From: Streptococcus infantis ATCC 700779
GTDB lineage: Bacteria > Bacillota > Bacilli > Lactobacillales > Streptococcaceae
Reading direction: 5' to 3'
Assembly: GCF_000187465.1 (NCBI RefSeq)
Contig: NZ_GL732439.1
Coordinates: forward strand, 1,543,938 to 1,607,937
Length of the DNA: 64,000 bases
In this document: piece after piece, positions 1 through 8,541 of the stretch
Layout: every line of letters starts with the position of its first letter
How positions within the stretch are numbered: the stretch's first letter is position 1
Notes under the pieces: model-generated
What the model saw: only the letters and a program-made list of their open reading frames with translations
Told to the model about the DNA's origin: nothing
The model's database searches: none
Program-made: the position numbers and the translations under genes

Positions 1-482
1 AACTAGTTTTAAATGGCATTTCTGAGACCAAAGAAATAAAAGGAGAAATTATCAAAGAAAGCTCATTCGAGAATTCAGATGGGAAAATTGAAGAAGAAAC
101 ATTATATAAAGGAAATGTCTACTACAAAGATGGCAGTCTTCATTTATCGGAAGGAAATTCTTCTAAAAATAAAGAAAAGGGTGATTTAAAACACTCACGA
201 CTTTTAATGCAGGAATTTTCTATTTCAAGGTCTAGTTTAAAAAGACTAGAAGTAGCTCTTAAAGGATATAGCTTTGAGACCGGTTCTGCCAGTATCACCT
301 ATAAGCTCAAAAATGAACAAGTAAATGATTATTTAGGTTTAGAAAATGATGCCCAACTTAATATGGACATCAATATTTTTGAACCAACGGTCTCAGGAAA
401 GAATTACGGTTACTCCATCGTTTTTAGAAAAGATAGGCTCTATCATTCAGAAGGTATTGTTGGAAAATTAGAGGGAGATTAG
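1..482 (+). CDS. Csa1/DUF576-like lipoprotein, 5' truncated by window edge (putative immunity paralogue)
   Basis: The reading frame is open from the first bases of the window (codons from position 3) to a TAG at 480-482, so only the C-terminal ~159 residues are seen and signal peptide and lipobox lie outside. The last ~95 residues align along their length with the next gene: both have LL(M/L)QEF, then KGYS(F/V)ETGSA, then Y near V(N)(D/N)Y. The family looks like the staphylococcal tandem lipoproteins (Csa1/DUF576). By analogy with the S. aureus TilA lipoprotein it may protect against the neighbouring lipase; that role is inferred. An internal ATG at 207 gives a 91-residue ORF but is not the true start. 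Confidence 0.8.
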   Translation, partial: LVLNGISETKEIKGEIIKESSFENSDGKIEEETLYKGNVYYKDGSLHLSEGNSSKNKEKGDLKHSRLLMQEFSISRSSLKRLEVALKGYSFETGSASITYKLKNEQVNDYLGLENDAQLNMDINIFEPTVSGKNYGYSIVFRKDRLYHSEGIVGKLEGD

Positions 483-526
483 TCGTGAACGAATCCGATG
501 GAGATGTTTTGGGATAGTTGCCTAGA

Positions 527-555
527 TTGAAACCGCGTTCAAAAACTGATATAAT
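527..555 (+). promoter_or_regulatory. SigA promoter for the lipoprotein-lipase module
   Basis: TTGAAA at 527-532, a 17-bp spacer, and TATAAT at 550-555 with an extended TGA in front. It lies 38 bp before the lipoprotein start, so immunity-type gene, lipase and partner genes would share one transcript. Confidence 0.75.
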
Positions 556-592
556 AGAGTAATGATTTTAAGTCCTGAGAGAGGAGCAGTTC

Positions 593-1297
593 ATGTTTAA
601 AAAAATTGCAATGCTGATGTTAGTAGGAGGAGTAGGAATAATGGTGTTAGCTGGATGTAGTCTAAAAAGTAGCCGAAGATTTATCGAGGGGAAGGCTGCG
701 GAATTAAGCAAGGTCTACCCAACGGAGAATCTGGAAGACTTGTTTGAAAAGTTTCCGGATGGATTTCGGATTCAAAGTGATGATCTTTATGATTATAAAG
801 AAGGAGAGGGCTATCTGTTCCAATCTGTGAAATTGAGAGGAGATGGGGAAACTAAAAAGATAATAGGAACTATTGTTAGTGAGAAGATAACATCGAATGG
901 AACAAAGGCTCCGACTGTAGAAAAAGTATATGAAGGTGGAGTAGTTTATAAAGATGGAATGATTCAATTGATGGATTCTCAGGCAAATGTAATGATAAGG
1001 AATCCTAAACTATTACTCCAAGAATTCACGATTAATAAAGACATCTTATCAAGATTAAAAATGGGAGGAAAAGGTTATAGTGTTGAAACAGGGAGCGCAG
1101 ATATTGACTACACAATCACAGAACCAATAGTAAATAACTATATGAGAGTGGAGCAGGATAAAGAATTAAAAATGATTTTTTATATCATGTCTGGAACTGT
1201 TGAAAATAAGGCATACAGTTATACTTTTGAGATTAAAGATGGACATAACTCTCATGCGGAGATTATCAGTGGAGGTAAAACAAATGGCGTACGATGA
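593..1297 (+). CDS. Csa1/DUF576-like lipoprotein, putative immunity protein of the lipase module
   Basis: A 234-residue lipoprotein. A signal peptide (residues 1-21, hydrophobic core LMLVGGVGIMVLAG) ends in the lipobox LAGC, with the acylated Cys at residue 22, so the mature protein should sit on the outer face of the membrane. The region around residues 37-46 (KVYPTENLEDL) and the later YEGGVVYKDG and KGYSVETGSA motifs resemble staphylococcal tandem lipoproteins. Start chosen at 593 behind AGAGGAG. The 3' end overlaps the lipase start by 14 bp, so the two genes look translationally coupled. A surface lipoprotein encoded just before a predicted secreted lipase fits an immunity role, as for TilA and TslA in S. 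aureus; this is inference. Confidence 0.8.
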   Translation: MFKKIAMLMLVGGVGIMVLAGCSLKSSRRFIEGKAAELSKVYPTENLEDLFEKFPDGFRIQSDDLYDYKEGEGYLFQSVKLRGDGETKKIIGTIVSEKITSNGTKAPTVEKVYEGGVVYKDGMIQLMDSQANVMIRNPKLLLQEFTINKDILSRLKMGGKGYSVETGSADIDYTITEPIVNNYMRVEQDKELKMIFYIMSGTVENKAYSYTFEIKDGHNSHAEIISGGKTNGVR

Positions 1298-2507
1298 TCC
1301 GACAGTACTAGATGGGACGAATCCAACACTTGACGCTTCAGATTTATCTTATGAGTTTGAAAAAGCAAGAATTAAGGGAGCAACTGATGATGATGTAATT
1401 AAAGAGTATGATAAAACTGAAAATAAGATCAAACCCGATAATTTCCAGTATTTATCCAGCTTTCGTGATCCTGATACAGGGACGAGTGGGGTTGCCTTTA
1501 GAGATAAGACAAGTGGAAAAACGATCATTGCCTATACAGGAACCAACCCTAATAGTGACTTTTACAATGACGTGATCAAGACCGATGGTGTTAGTATTGC
1601 CTTTGGGATGGGCCATCATTATGATTCAGCTTATCAGTTTTACGAAAATGTTCTTAAAGAGAACGGTTTAAATCCAGAAGATGTTATCCTGACCGGTCAC
1701 TCCTTGGGAGGGAATGTCGCTCAGCGAGTCGCTCTCAAATACAATGCTCCGGAAACCATTGTCTACAATGCGGCGCCTCTCTATATCCCTGCTGGCCTGA
1801 GCATTTTTTCTGCAAAAAATATAGCAGCGATAGATAGAGACAAGGCTAGTTTTACAGGAAACATCACACGAATTACGACACAGCAAGATCCACTGAATAA
1901 TATCTCTGATCGGGTTGGTGGAGTATATGTCGGTAAAGAGTATGTTATCCCCCGTTCAGGTGGTCACATGATGTATGATTTGCGGGCAGTTGCTGATGAT
2001 ATCAAGTATTCGATTGCGATGGACAACATGAAAAGAAATACGGATCAAGGCCTAAAACGTGTGCAGAGCAAGAAAGATCGCTTTAAGGTCAATGATATCG
2101 GAACGGCTTCTCCAAATGGCTTGTCCAAAGCTGAACTCATCGCACTAGACTCAGAGCAGGCGCTGGTTGTTGCTAGCGGATTGTCAACCACTTCCAGTGC
2201 GGCGGTTGATTTGATTGATGCCAAAGGGACGAGTGCAGTCGATAAGGCTCTGACCGTGTATAATAGCCTCGGAGATGTACCATTCGGTTTTCTCCTATCC
2301 TCAGATGAAGTCAGAGAGACTTACAATGAATGTAATATCAACTATGGAACTATTGTTGAAGCGGTAGATAGTCATTGTCGAACTGTTAAAAAGACCGCGA
2401 AGACAGTAGCAACTTCATTTACAAATTTGGAGACAAAAATAAAAGCAGGAATTGAACAAACTGTTCAGAAAGATAAAGAATTACAAGGATTAATTGCTCA
2501 TGGATAA
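1284..2507 (+). CDS. Predicted T7SS-type lipase toxin, N-terminal lipase plus C-terminal helical targeting domain (TslA-like)
   Basis: A 407-residue protein. An alpha/beta-hydrolase (lipase class 3-like) domain fills about residues 20-245, with nucleophile elbow GHSLGG (Ser140) and plausible triad partners Asp202 (QQDPLNN) and His228 (SGGHMMYD). No signal peptide is present. Residues ~260-407 are helical and hydrophilic, ending in a KDKELQGLI tail that recalls LXG/WXG100 targeting domains, but placed C-terminally. The start at 1284 (MAYDDP) is preferred over 1200 because GGAGG lies just upstream and 1200 is deep inside the lipoprotein gene. It overlaps the lipoprotein by 14 bp and the next gene by 8 bp. 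The order matches the S. aureus reverse-domain lipase effector TslA. No secretion machinery is in the window. Confidence 0.8.
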   Translation: MAYDDPTVLDGTNPTLDASDLSYEFEKARIKGATDDDVIKEYDKTENKIKPDNFQYLSSFRDPDTGTSGVAFRDKTSGKTIIAYTGTNPNSDFYNDVIKTDGVSIAFGMGHHYDSAYQFYENVLKENGLNPEDVILTGHSLGGNVAQRVALKYNAPETIVYNAAPLYIPAGLSIFSAKNIAAIDRDKASFTGNITRITTQQDPLNNISDRVGGVYVGKEYVIPRSGGHMMYDLRAVADDIKYSIAMDNMKRNTDQGLKRVQSKKDRFKVNDIGTASPNGLSKAELIALDSEQALVVASGLSTTSSAAVDLIDAKGTSAVDKALTVYNSLGDVPFGFLLSSDEVRETYNECNINYGTIVEAVDSHCRTVKKTAKTVATSFTNLETKIKAGIEQTVQKDKELQGLIAHG

Positions 2508-2904
2508 GTGGAGTGAGATTAGGGCTAAGTTAGTGGATGCCCAAGAAGAACTCTATCAGATTGGCGATCAATACCGACAGTCAAAGGATGATTTGGATAC
2601 CAAGTGGAGCTTTTTGCATGATTTTCATAAGGGATTAAATCAAAAATTTGATGAAAAACATTCCCTTGTGTTGGCAGCTTATGCAAAAATGCCGGATGCC
2701 ACTGAGGACATGCTTAAGGCTACGGTGGAAACCATAAATCGGTACAGGATGGTGAGTGAAGGGGAGTATAGAACTCGGCGACGTGAGCTGGAAAGAAAAT
2801 ATGCCGATTTAGAAGATAGCTATAAGAGAAAGTATCGAAAACAAGAGGAAGTCATTGAGCAACTTTCTAGTGAACTAAAAGCATGTCAGGTAGATGAAAA
2901 GTAG
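2500..2904 (+). CDS. Small coiled-coil partner protein of the lipase (TlaA/Lap-like)
   Basis: A 134-residue, highly charged, almost entirely helical protein without signal peptide or membrane segment; long heptad-like stretches occupy residues ~5-60 and ~80-130. The start is the ATG at 2500, inside the lipase stop region (ATGGATAA overlap), with AAGGA about nine bases upstream; a TTG two codons earlier is less likely. T7SS LXG and TslA effectors typically come with two small helical proteins that bind the targeting domain and form the export-competent complex. Size, position and helix content fit that role. I do not recognise a precise family. Confidence 0.7.
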   Translation: MDKWSEIRAKLVDAQEELYQIGDQYRQSKDDLDTKWSFLHDFHKGLNQKFDEKHSLVLAAYAKMPDATEDMLKATVETINRYRMVSEGEYRTRRRELERKYADLEDSYKRKYRKQEEVIEQLSSELKACQVDEK

Positions 2905-2913
2905 GAGAAAAAA

Positions 2914-3303
2914 ATGGGATTATTTGAAGATGTCGGGACTGTATCTTCTGGTATCAATAATTTTGCTAGGGAGCATATTCCAAGTGTGAGACTAGTAGAA
3001 GATGTAATGCACGGGGCTTACGACTGGGGAATAGATCAGTTACGCTCTTTTGAAGCTTATAGTAAAATTGAGAAGGAATTAGAAAAAAACATCATAAGAA
3101 CCTTGTATGTGCCAGCTAAAACCCGAGCTAGAGATCGAATCATTGAAAGCTTTGATAAAGAAGTGAAGGAAATAGGTACAAAGACAAAGAAAGAGATTAA
3201 TTTTGTTAATAATCAAATTGATGCAGAGATAAAAGGAGAGTTTTCAAACGCTATTCAAGATACCGTTAGTAAAGAAAATCTCAAGTGGGAAAAATTGGTT
3301 TAA
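2914..3303 (+). CDS. Second small helical partner protein of the lipase module
   Basis: A 129-residue protein with a good ribosome site (TAGGAG) nine bases after the previous stop. Residues 1-50 contain GINNFAREHIPSVRLVEDV and are moderately hydrophobic; residues 60-129 are charged helix (KEVKEIGTKTKKEINFVNNQ). No signal peptide or transmembrane segment. As last gene of the four-gene module it is the likely second chaperone or targeting factor (compare the TlaA1/TlaA2 pair of S. aureus). Assignment rests on context and length, not on a recognised domain. Confidence 0.65.
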   Translation: MGLFEDVGTVSSGINNFAREHIPSVRLVEDVMHGAYDWGIDQLRSFEAYSKIEKELEKNIIRTLYVPAKTRARDRIIESFDKEVKEIGTKTKKEINFVNNQIDAEIKGEFSNAIQDTVSKENLKWEKLV

Positions 3304-3370
3304 AGTGAGGTAGCAAAGGCTGGCTCGCTTTTTTGGAACTCATTTTCAGTTGCCTTTTTAAACAATGAAA

Positions 3371-3400
3371 CCCGCATCTCAAGAAGAGGTGCGGGCTTTG
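3371..3400. terminator. Bidirectional terminator between the lipase module and rlmA
   Basis: Ten-bp stem (3371-3380 with 3386-3395, one G-T pair) and a five-base loop. T-rich flanks lie on both sides, so it can end transcripts from both strands. Confidence 0.7.
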
Positions 3401-3419
3401 TAGTATCTCAAAAATTTAT

Positions 3420-4268
3420 TTACAGTGCTTTCCCAACAAGAATCTCTGCTTCGATAGTAATCTCAGTCAACTGAGTCCAGTCAATCTTACTTTGGTCGAC
3501 ATGAAAGAGGAGGGGTGTCATGCTGAGTAAGGCCTGTCTTTGCTCTGCGGTGATAGGCTTGGTCAGGGAAGCTATCTGACTAGATTGGATGCTGAAATGT
3601 TCCTGGAAATGTTCCTTGATATCTTGGTTGGAATAGTCCTTCTTTGTCAGCTGCTCCTGTACGGTTTTGCGGATTTCTTTAAGGTGATTTTTGGTAGGAA
3701 CGACCTTAATTAAGATACCGTTTTGAGATAAAACGCGGCGAAATTCACCGTAGTTGGCAGGCGAAAAGATATCAAGCAGGATATCCATGCTGGTATCATT
3801 TATAGGAAGACGAGCCAGGTCGCCAACGAACCAATTGACCGCCCAGTTAGGTTCACTTTTAGCAGCGATTTGGACCGAGTCTTTTGAAATGTCAAAGGCA
3901 TAGAAGGTCTTATCAGAGTGACTTTCTTGGAGTTTGCGAGAGTAGAAGCCTTCGCCACAACCGATGTCCAAGACAGTTTTTGCAGATGATTTAGTCGCTA
4001 GTAGGTCCGAGATGCCTTCTAAGATAGCCTGATAAAAGCCAGCTTCTAGGATTTGCTGGCGATTTTGAAAGTTTTCTTTATCGTAGTTGGCCGATTGTTT
4101 GATTTGCGGAGCTAGATTGACATAGCCGAATTTTGCTAGGTCAAAAGAATGGCGATGATCACACTTGAGACTAGACTCTATCAAGGTCAGATTTTCTTGG
4201 CAGATGGGGCAGGAAAAGGCACTAGCGGTAGCAAAGCGCTGGAGTTTGGGTTTGAGGTTTGTATTCAT
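3420..4268 (-). CDS. rlmA: 23S rRNA (guanine-N1) methyltransferase RlmA family
   Basis: A 282-residue SAM-dependent methyltransferase. An N-terminal zinc module has Cys20, Cys23, Cys36 and His40 (CPIC...CDHRH), and the SAM motif VLDIGCGEG spans residues ~99-107. This is the RlmA(I)/RlmA(II) architecture; in Gram-positives the enzyme (RlmA(II), TlrB-type) methylates G748 of 23S rRNA and influences macrolide/ketolide binding. The G748 specificity is inferred from phylogeny, not seen. The gene follows tyrS on the same strand, separated by a terminator, so it may depend on read-through or a weak promoter. Confidence 0.85.
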   Translation of the reverse strand: MNTNLKPKLQRFATASAFSCPICQENLTLIESSLKCDHRHSFDLAKFGYVNLAPQIKQSANYDKENFQNRQQILEAGFYQAILEGISDLLATKSSAKTVLDIGCGEGFYSRKLQESHSDKTFYAFDISKDSVQIAAKSEPNWAVNWFVGDLARLPINDTSMDILLDIFSPANYGEFRRVLSQNGILIKVVPTKNHLKEIRKTVQEQLTKKDYSNQDIKEHFQEHFSIQSSQIASLTKPITAEQRQALLSMTPLLFHVDQSKIDWTQLTEITIEAEILVGKAL

Positions 4269-4287
4269 AGTTTTAGTCTAGCAAAAA

Positions 4288-4315
4288 AAGGACTGGATAG
4301 CAAATGCCTCCAGTC
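4288..4315 (-). terminator. Terminator downstream of tyrS
   Basis: GACTGGA (4291-4297) pairs with TCCAGTC (4309-4315); on the minus strand the hairpin is followed by CTTTTTTT. It sits between tyrS and rlmA. Confidence 0.7.
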
Positions 4316-4321
4316 TGTTTT

Positions 4322-5578
4322 TTAATATGTAAGGACGAAGTATTTTTTCTTACCACGTCGGATAACAGTTAGTTCGTTCTCTAACTTATCTGTGTCACTC
4401 AAGACATAGTCAAGGTCTTGGATACGGTCGCCGTTGACGTAGATAGCTCCATTTTGGACATCTTCACGGGCTTGGCGTTTTGAGTTAACCACGCCAGAAG
4501 ATACAAGAAGTTCAACGATGTTGTGATTTTCGTCTGCTTGTACTTGATAGTTTGGTACGCCACGAAGTCCTTGTTTGAGTTCTTTGACAGAAAGGTTTTT
4601 GATATTTCCTGCAAAGAGTTGTTCAGTGATGTTAAGGGCTTCTTTGTAGGCTTCTTCTCCGTGGACAAGAGTCACAACTTCACGAGCGAGGACTTTTTGA
4701 GCCAAGCGTTCGTGTGGTGCTGCTTCGAATTGTTTACGGATGTCTTCAATCTCGTCTAATGACAAGAAAGTAAAGATTTTCAAGAAACGAACAGCGTCAG
4801 CGTCCATAACGTTCATCCAGAATTGGTACATTTCGTATGGAGAAGTCTTTTCAGGGTTGAGCCAAACTGCGTTTCCTTCTGATTTACCAAATTTCTTACC
4901 GGTTGCGTCTGTAATCAGTGGAACAGTAATTACATGACCAGTTTTGTCTGCCTTACGGCGCATCAACTCAGTACCAGCTGTCATGTTTCCCCATTGGTCA
5001 GATCCACCGATTTGCAGGGTAACATTGTGATCTTGGTTAAGGACAAAGAAGTCGTAACCTTGCATGATTTGGTAGGCAAACTCAGTGTAAGAAATCCCTG
5101 TTTCAATACGTTTCTTCACAGACTCCTTGCTCATCATGTAGTTGACAGTGAAGTATTTTCCGATATCACGGAGGAAGTCAATGAAGCTGATGCTGCCAAA
5201 CCAGTCGTAGTTGTTGACCATGACAGCTTTATTTTCACCATTTTCAAAATCAAGAAAGCGAGAAAGTTGTCCTTGGATAGACTTGACCCAGCCATCCACT
5301 GTGTCTTTTGTTTGGAGACTACGTTCAGCATCTTTGAAGGACGGATCTCCGATGAGACCTGTAGCACCGCCAACGAGCGCATATGGTTTGTGACCTGCTA
5401 ACTGCAAGCGACGACTTGTCAAGATTGCGACAAGGTGACCTAGGTGAAGGCTGTCAGCAGTTGGATCGTAGCCAGTATAATAAGAAACTTGACCTTCTTC
5501 TAGGGCTTTACGCAAAGCTTCTTCATCAGTCGTTTGAAAAATCAAACCACGCTCTTTTAGCTCATCAAAAATGTGCAT
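4322..5578 (-). CDS. tyrS: Tyrosyl-tRNA synthetase
   Basis: A 418-residue class I aminoacyl-tRNA synthetase charging tRNA-Tyr. The Rossmann core carries HLGHL (HIGH motif, residues ~45-49) after [10 protein letters not shown], and KFGKS (KMSKS motif, ~230) after DATGK. The C-terminal ~65 residues form an S4-like RNA-binding domain ([18 protein letters not shown]). Length is normal for the bacterial TyrS family. The start at 5578 follows AAGGAGAAAAG. No T-box leader is seen in the short upstream region. Confidence 0.97.
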   Translation of the reverse strand: MHIFDELKERGLIFQTTDEEALRKALEEGQVSYYTGYDPTADSLHLGHLVAILTSRRLQLAGHKPYALVGGATGLIGDPSFKDAERSLQTKDTVDGWVKSIQGQLSRFLDFENGENKAVMVNNYDWFGSISFIDFLRDIGKYFTVNYMMSKESVKKRIETGISYTEFAYQIMQGYDFFVLNQDHNVTLQIGGSDQWGNMTAGTELMRRKADKTGHVITVPLITDATGKKFGKSEGNAVWLNPEKTSPYEMYQFWMNVMDADAVRFLKIFTFLSLDEIEDIRKQFEAAPHERLAQKVLAREVVTLVHGEEAYKEALNITEQLFAGNIKNLSVKELKQGLRGVPNYQVQADENHNIVELLVSSGVVNSKRQAREDVQNGAIYVNGDRIQDLDYVLSDTDKLENELTVIRRGKKKYFVLTY

Positions 5579-5614
5579 GTGTCTTTTCTCCTTTTTAAAA
5601 TATTGTTTCTACCT

Positions 5615-5623
5615 ATTTTACCA
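5615..5623 (-). promoter_or_regulatory. Extended -10 promoter of tyrS
   Basis: On the minus strand TGGTAAAAT (TG-G-TAAAAT), about 37 bp before the tyrS start. No convincing -35 box. Confidence 0.55.
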
Positions 5624-5696
5624 CAAACTTGGCAAATAACCTAGTAAAATCGGGAAGAAAGTTGCTGCTTGGACTTTTTTGGAAACGAGTGAAATA

Positions 5697-5705
5697 TGGT
5701 ATAAT
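5697..5705 (+). promoter_or_regulatory. Extended -10 promoter reading towards mutL
   Basis: TGGTATAAT at 5697-5705. It is the only promoter-like site seen upstream of mutL, and a BOX element separates it from the gene. Confidence 0.6.
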
Positions 5706-5716
5706 AGCACTAGCTT

Positions 5717-5821
5717 ATACTCAATGAAAATCAAAGAGCAAACTAGGAAGCTAGCCGAAGGCTGTACTCGAGTACGGCAAGGCGAGACTGACGTGGTTTG
5801 AATTTGATTTTTGAAGAGTAT
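5717..5821 (-). repeat. BOX element, boxA-boxC without boxB (copy 1)
   Basis: A 105-bp element bounded by inverted ATACTC...GAGTAT ends. It contains TACGGCAAGGCGA and CTGACGTGG, close to the BOXA1R primer core, and the boxC end ATGAAAATCAAAGAG. Relative to copies 2 and 3 it is inverted. The A/C junction holds the perfect palindrome GTACTCGAGTAC (5764-5775). It lies in the mutL 5' untranslated region. Confidence 0.85.
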
Positions 5822-5867
5822 TATTTTCAGAGAAATAGATAAAAACAGTTAAGAAAGGGGCTGAAAA

Positions 5868-7817
5868 ATGTCTCATATTATTGAATTGCCAGAAGTATTG
5901 GCCAACCAGATTGCAGCAGGAGAAGTTATCGAGCGTCCTGCTAGTGTTGTGAAAGAGTTGGTTGAAAATGCCATTGATGCAGGCTCAAGCCAGATTATCG
6001 TTGAGATTGAAGAAGCTGGTCTAAAGAAAATCCAAATAACAGATAATGGTCACGGGATTGCCCACGATGAAGTCAAGTTAGCCCTCCGTCGTCATGCGAC
6101 CAGTAAGATTAAGAGTCAAGCGGATCTTTTTCGGATTCGGACCCTCGGTTTTCGTGGTGAAGCTCTGCCTTCTATTGCTTCTGTCAGTGTTTTGACTCTT
6201 TTGACAGCGGTGGATGGTGCAAGTCACGGGACAAAGTTAGTGGCTCGTGGGGGTCAAGTTGAGGAAATCATTCCAGCGACCAGTCCTGTGGGGACTAAGG
6301 TTTGTGTGGAAGACCTCTTTTTCAATACACCGGCTCGTCTCAAGTATATGAAGAGCCAGCAGGCAGAGTTGTCTCATATCATTGACATTGTCAATCGTCT
6401 GGGACTAGCCCATCCGGAGATTTCTTTTAGCCTGATTAGCGATGGCAAGGAAATGACACGAACAGCTGGTACGGGTCAACTGCGTCAAGCCATTGCTGGA
6501 ATTTATGGTTTAGCCAGTGCCAAAAAGATGGTTGAAATTGAGAATGCTGACCTAGATTTTGAAATTTCTGGTTTTGTCTCCTTGCCGGAATTGACACGGG
6601 CTAATCGTAACTATATCAGTCTCTTCATCAATGGCCGTTATATCAAAAACTTCCTGCTCAATCGTGCCATTTTAGATGGATACGGTAGCAAGCTTATGGT
6701 GGGGCGTTTTCCACTGGCTGTGATTCATATCCAGATTGACCCTTACTTAGCAGATGTCAATGTGCACCCGACCAAGCAAGAGGTGCGAATTTCCAAGGAA
6801 AGAGAACTGATGGCGCTGGTTTCAGAAGCTATCGCAAAGAGTCTCAAGGAACAGACCTTGATTCCAGATGCCTTGGAAAATCTGGCCAAATCTACGGTTC
6901 GCAATCGTGAAAAAGTAGAGCAAACGACTTTGCCACTGAGAGAAAATACGCTCTATTATGAAAAAAATGAACCGAACAGACCGACACAAGCTGAGGTGGC
7001 AGACCATCAGGTGAATCTGACGGAAGAAAGACAGGATTTGAATCTGTTTGCCAAGGAAACCTTGGACCAGATGACCAAACCAGCCAAACTCCATTTTGCA
7101 GAGAGAAAGACTGCTAACTATGACCAACTAGACCATCCAGAGTTAGACCTGGCTAGTCTGGATAAGGCTTATGACAAGTTGGAGCGGGAAGAATCTTCAA
7201 GCTTCCCAGAGTTGGAATTTTTTGGTCAGATGCACGGGACTTATCTCTTTGCACAAGGTCGAGATGGGCTCTACATCATAGATCAGCACGCGGCTCAGGA
7301 ACGGGTTAAGTATGAGGAGTACCGTGAGAGCATTGGCAATGTTGACCAGAGCCAGCAGCAACTCCTAGTGCCCTATATCTTTGAATTTCCTGCGGATGAT
7401 GCCCTTCGTCTCAAGGAAAGAATGCCTCTCTTAGAGGAAGTAGGCGTCTTTCTAGCAGAGTACGGGGAGAATCAATTTATCTTGCGCGAACATCCCATTT
7501 GGATGGCAGAGGAGGAAATCGAGTCTGGAATCTATGAGATGTGCGATATGCTCCTCTTGACCAAGGAAGTTTCGATCAAGAAATACCGAGCAGAGCTAGC
7601 CATTATGATGTCCTGCAAGCGGTCCATCAAGGCTAACCATCGTATTGATGACCACTCGGCTAGACAACTTCTATACCAACTCTCTCAATGTGACAACCCC
7701 TATAACTGTCCACACGGACGTCCTGTTTTGGTTCACTTTACCAAGTCGGACATGGAAAAGATGTTCCGTCGCATTCAGGAAAATCACACAAGCCTACGAG
7801 AGCTAGGAAAATACTAA
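5868..7817 (+). CDS. mutL: DNA mismatch repair protein MutL (HexB)
   Basis: A 649-residue MutL, the matchmaker that couples mismatch recognition by MutS to strand processing. The GHKL ATPase motifs are ENAIDAG (residues 33-39), DNGHGI and TLGFRGEAL. The C-terminal dimerisation domain carries DQHAAQER...E, the metal-binding endonuclease motif of MutL proteins from bacteria without MutH, although function in streptococci is usually described as the Hex system. Start at 5868 follows AGAAAGGGG. The stop codon overlaps a BOX element by one base, and another BOX lies upstream, so the gene is bracketed by inverted repeats. mutS is not adjacent. Confidence 0.97.
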   Translation: MSHIIELPEVLANQIAAGEVIERPASVVKELVENAIDAGSSQIIVEIEEAGLKKIQITDNGHGIAHDEVKLALRRHATSKIKSQADLFRIRTLGFRGEALPSIASVSVLTLLTAVDGASHGTKLVARGGQVEEIIPATSPVGTKVCVEDLFFNTPARLKYMKSQQAELSHIIDIVNRLGLAHPEISFSLISDGKEMTRTAGTGQLRQAIAGIYGLASAKKMVEIENADLDFEISGFVSLPELTRANRNYISLFINGRYIKNFLLNRAILDGYGSKLMVGRFPLAVIHIQIDPYLADVNVHPTKQEVRISKERELMALVSEAIAKSLKEQTLIPDALENLAKSTVRNREKVEQTTLPLRENTLYYEKNEPNRPTQAEVADHQVNLTEERQDLNLFAKETLDQMTKPAKLHFAERKTANYDQLDHPELDLASLDKAYDKLEREESSSFPELEFFGQMHGTYLFAQGRDGLYIIDQHAAQERVKYEEYRESIGNVDQSQQQLLVPYIFEFPADDALRLKERMPLLEEVGVFLAEYGENQFILREHPIWMAEEEIESGIYEMCDMLLLTKEVSIKKYRAELAIMMSCKRSIKANHRIDDHSARQLLYQLSQCDNPYNCPHGRPVLVHFTKSDMEKMFRRIQENHTSLRELGKY

Positions 7818-7921
7818 TACTTTTCGAAAATCAAATTCAAACTGCGTCAGCCTTACCTTGTCTAACTTAAGTTATGCCTACGGTTAGCTTCCTAGTTTAT
7901 TCTTTGATTTTCATTGAGTAT
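7817..7921 (+). repeat. BOX element, boxA-boxC without boxB (copy 2)
   Basis: A 105-bp element starting on the last base of the mutL stop codon and ending 17 bp before ruvA. It is more diverged than the other two. Its central palindrome is TAACTTAAGTTA (7863-7874), different in sequence but equally self-complementary to copy 1. The boxC end CTTTGATTTTCATTGAGTAT is intact. Confidence 0.85.
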
Positions 7922-7938
7922 AAATTGAAGGGAATACT

Positions 7939-8532
7939 ATGTACGAATATCTAAAGGGTATTATTACCAAAATTACTGCTAAATACATCGTCCTAGAAGC
8001 TAACGGTATCGGCTACATTCTGCATGTAGCTAACCCTTATGCCTACTCAGGGCAAGTCAACCAAGAAGCGCAAATCTATGTGCATCAAGTCGTTCGTGAA
8101 GATGCTCATTTGCTTTACGGTTTTCGTTCAGAAGACGAGAAAAAGCTCTTTCTCAGCTTGATCTCTGTGTCAGGTATTGGTCCTGTTTCCGCTCTTGCCA
8201 TCATCGCAGCTGATGACAATGCTGGCCTCGTTCAAGCTATTGAGACCAAGAACATCACCTACTTGACTAAATTCCCTAAAATCGGGAAGAAAACAGCCCA
8301 ACAGATGGTGTTGGATCTAGAAGGTAAGGTGGTTGTGGCAGGCGATGACCTCCCTGCTAAGACTGCAGCTCCATCTAGCAGTGACAACCAAGAACTGGAA
8401 GAAGCTATGGAAGCCATGTTGGCACTGGGCTACAAGGCAACTGAGCTTAAGAAAATCAAGAAATTCTTTGAAGGAACTTCAGATACTGCTGAAAACTACA
8501 TCAAATCTGCCCTTAAGATGTTGGTGAAATAG
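7939..8532 (+). CDS. ruvA: Holliday junction branch migration protein RuvA
   Basis: A 197-residue RuvA. An N-terminal OB fold (residues 1-63, [20 protein letters not shown]) is followed by two helix-hairpin-helix motifs ([13 protein letters not shown] and [13 protein letters not shown]) and a C-terminal domain that contacts RuvB (residues ~145-197). It binds the four-way junction as a tetramer and loads the RuvB motor. Start at 7939 follows TTGAAGGG. tag follows after nine bases, so the DNA-repair genes form a probable operon. ruvB is not in the window. Confidence 0.96.
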   Translation: MYEYLKGIITKITAKYIVLEANGIGYILHVANPYAYSGQVNQEAQIYVHQVVREDAHLLYGFRSEDEKKLFLSLISVSGIGPVSALAIIAADDNAGLVQAIETKNITYLTKFPKIGKKTAQQMVLDLEGKVVVAGDDLPAKTAAPSSSDNQELEEAMEAMLALGYKATELKKIKKFFEGTSDTAENYIKSALKMLVK

Positions 8533-8541
8533 GAGAACTCT

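Noticed and set aside
4399-5598. Several ORFs of 60-155 residues antisense to or overlapping tyrS
   Set aside because: They are shadows of the tyrS codons, without ribosome sites or recognisable domains. The same holds for antisense ORFs within valS, uvrA, proS, mutL and dapH.
5717-5821. RUP (IS630-related) repeat
   Set aside because: First considered because of the ATACTC ends, but the core matches the BOXA1R primer region and the boxC end, so BOX is the better name.
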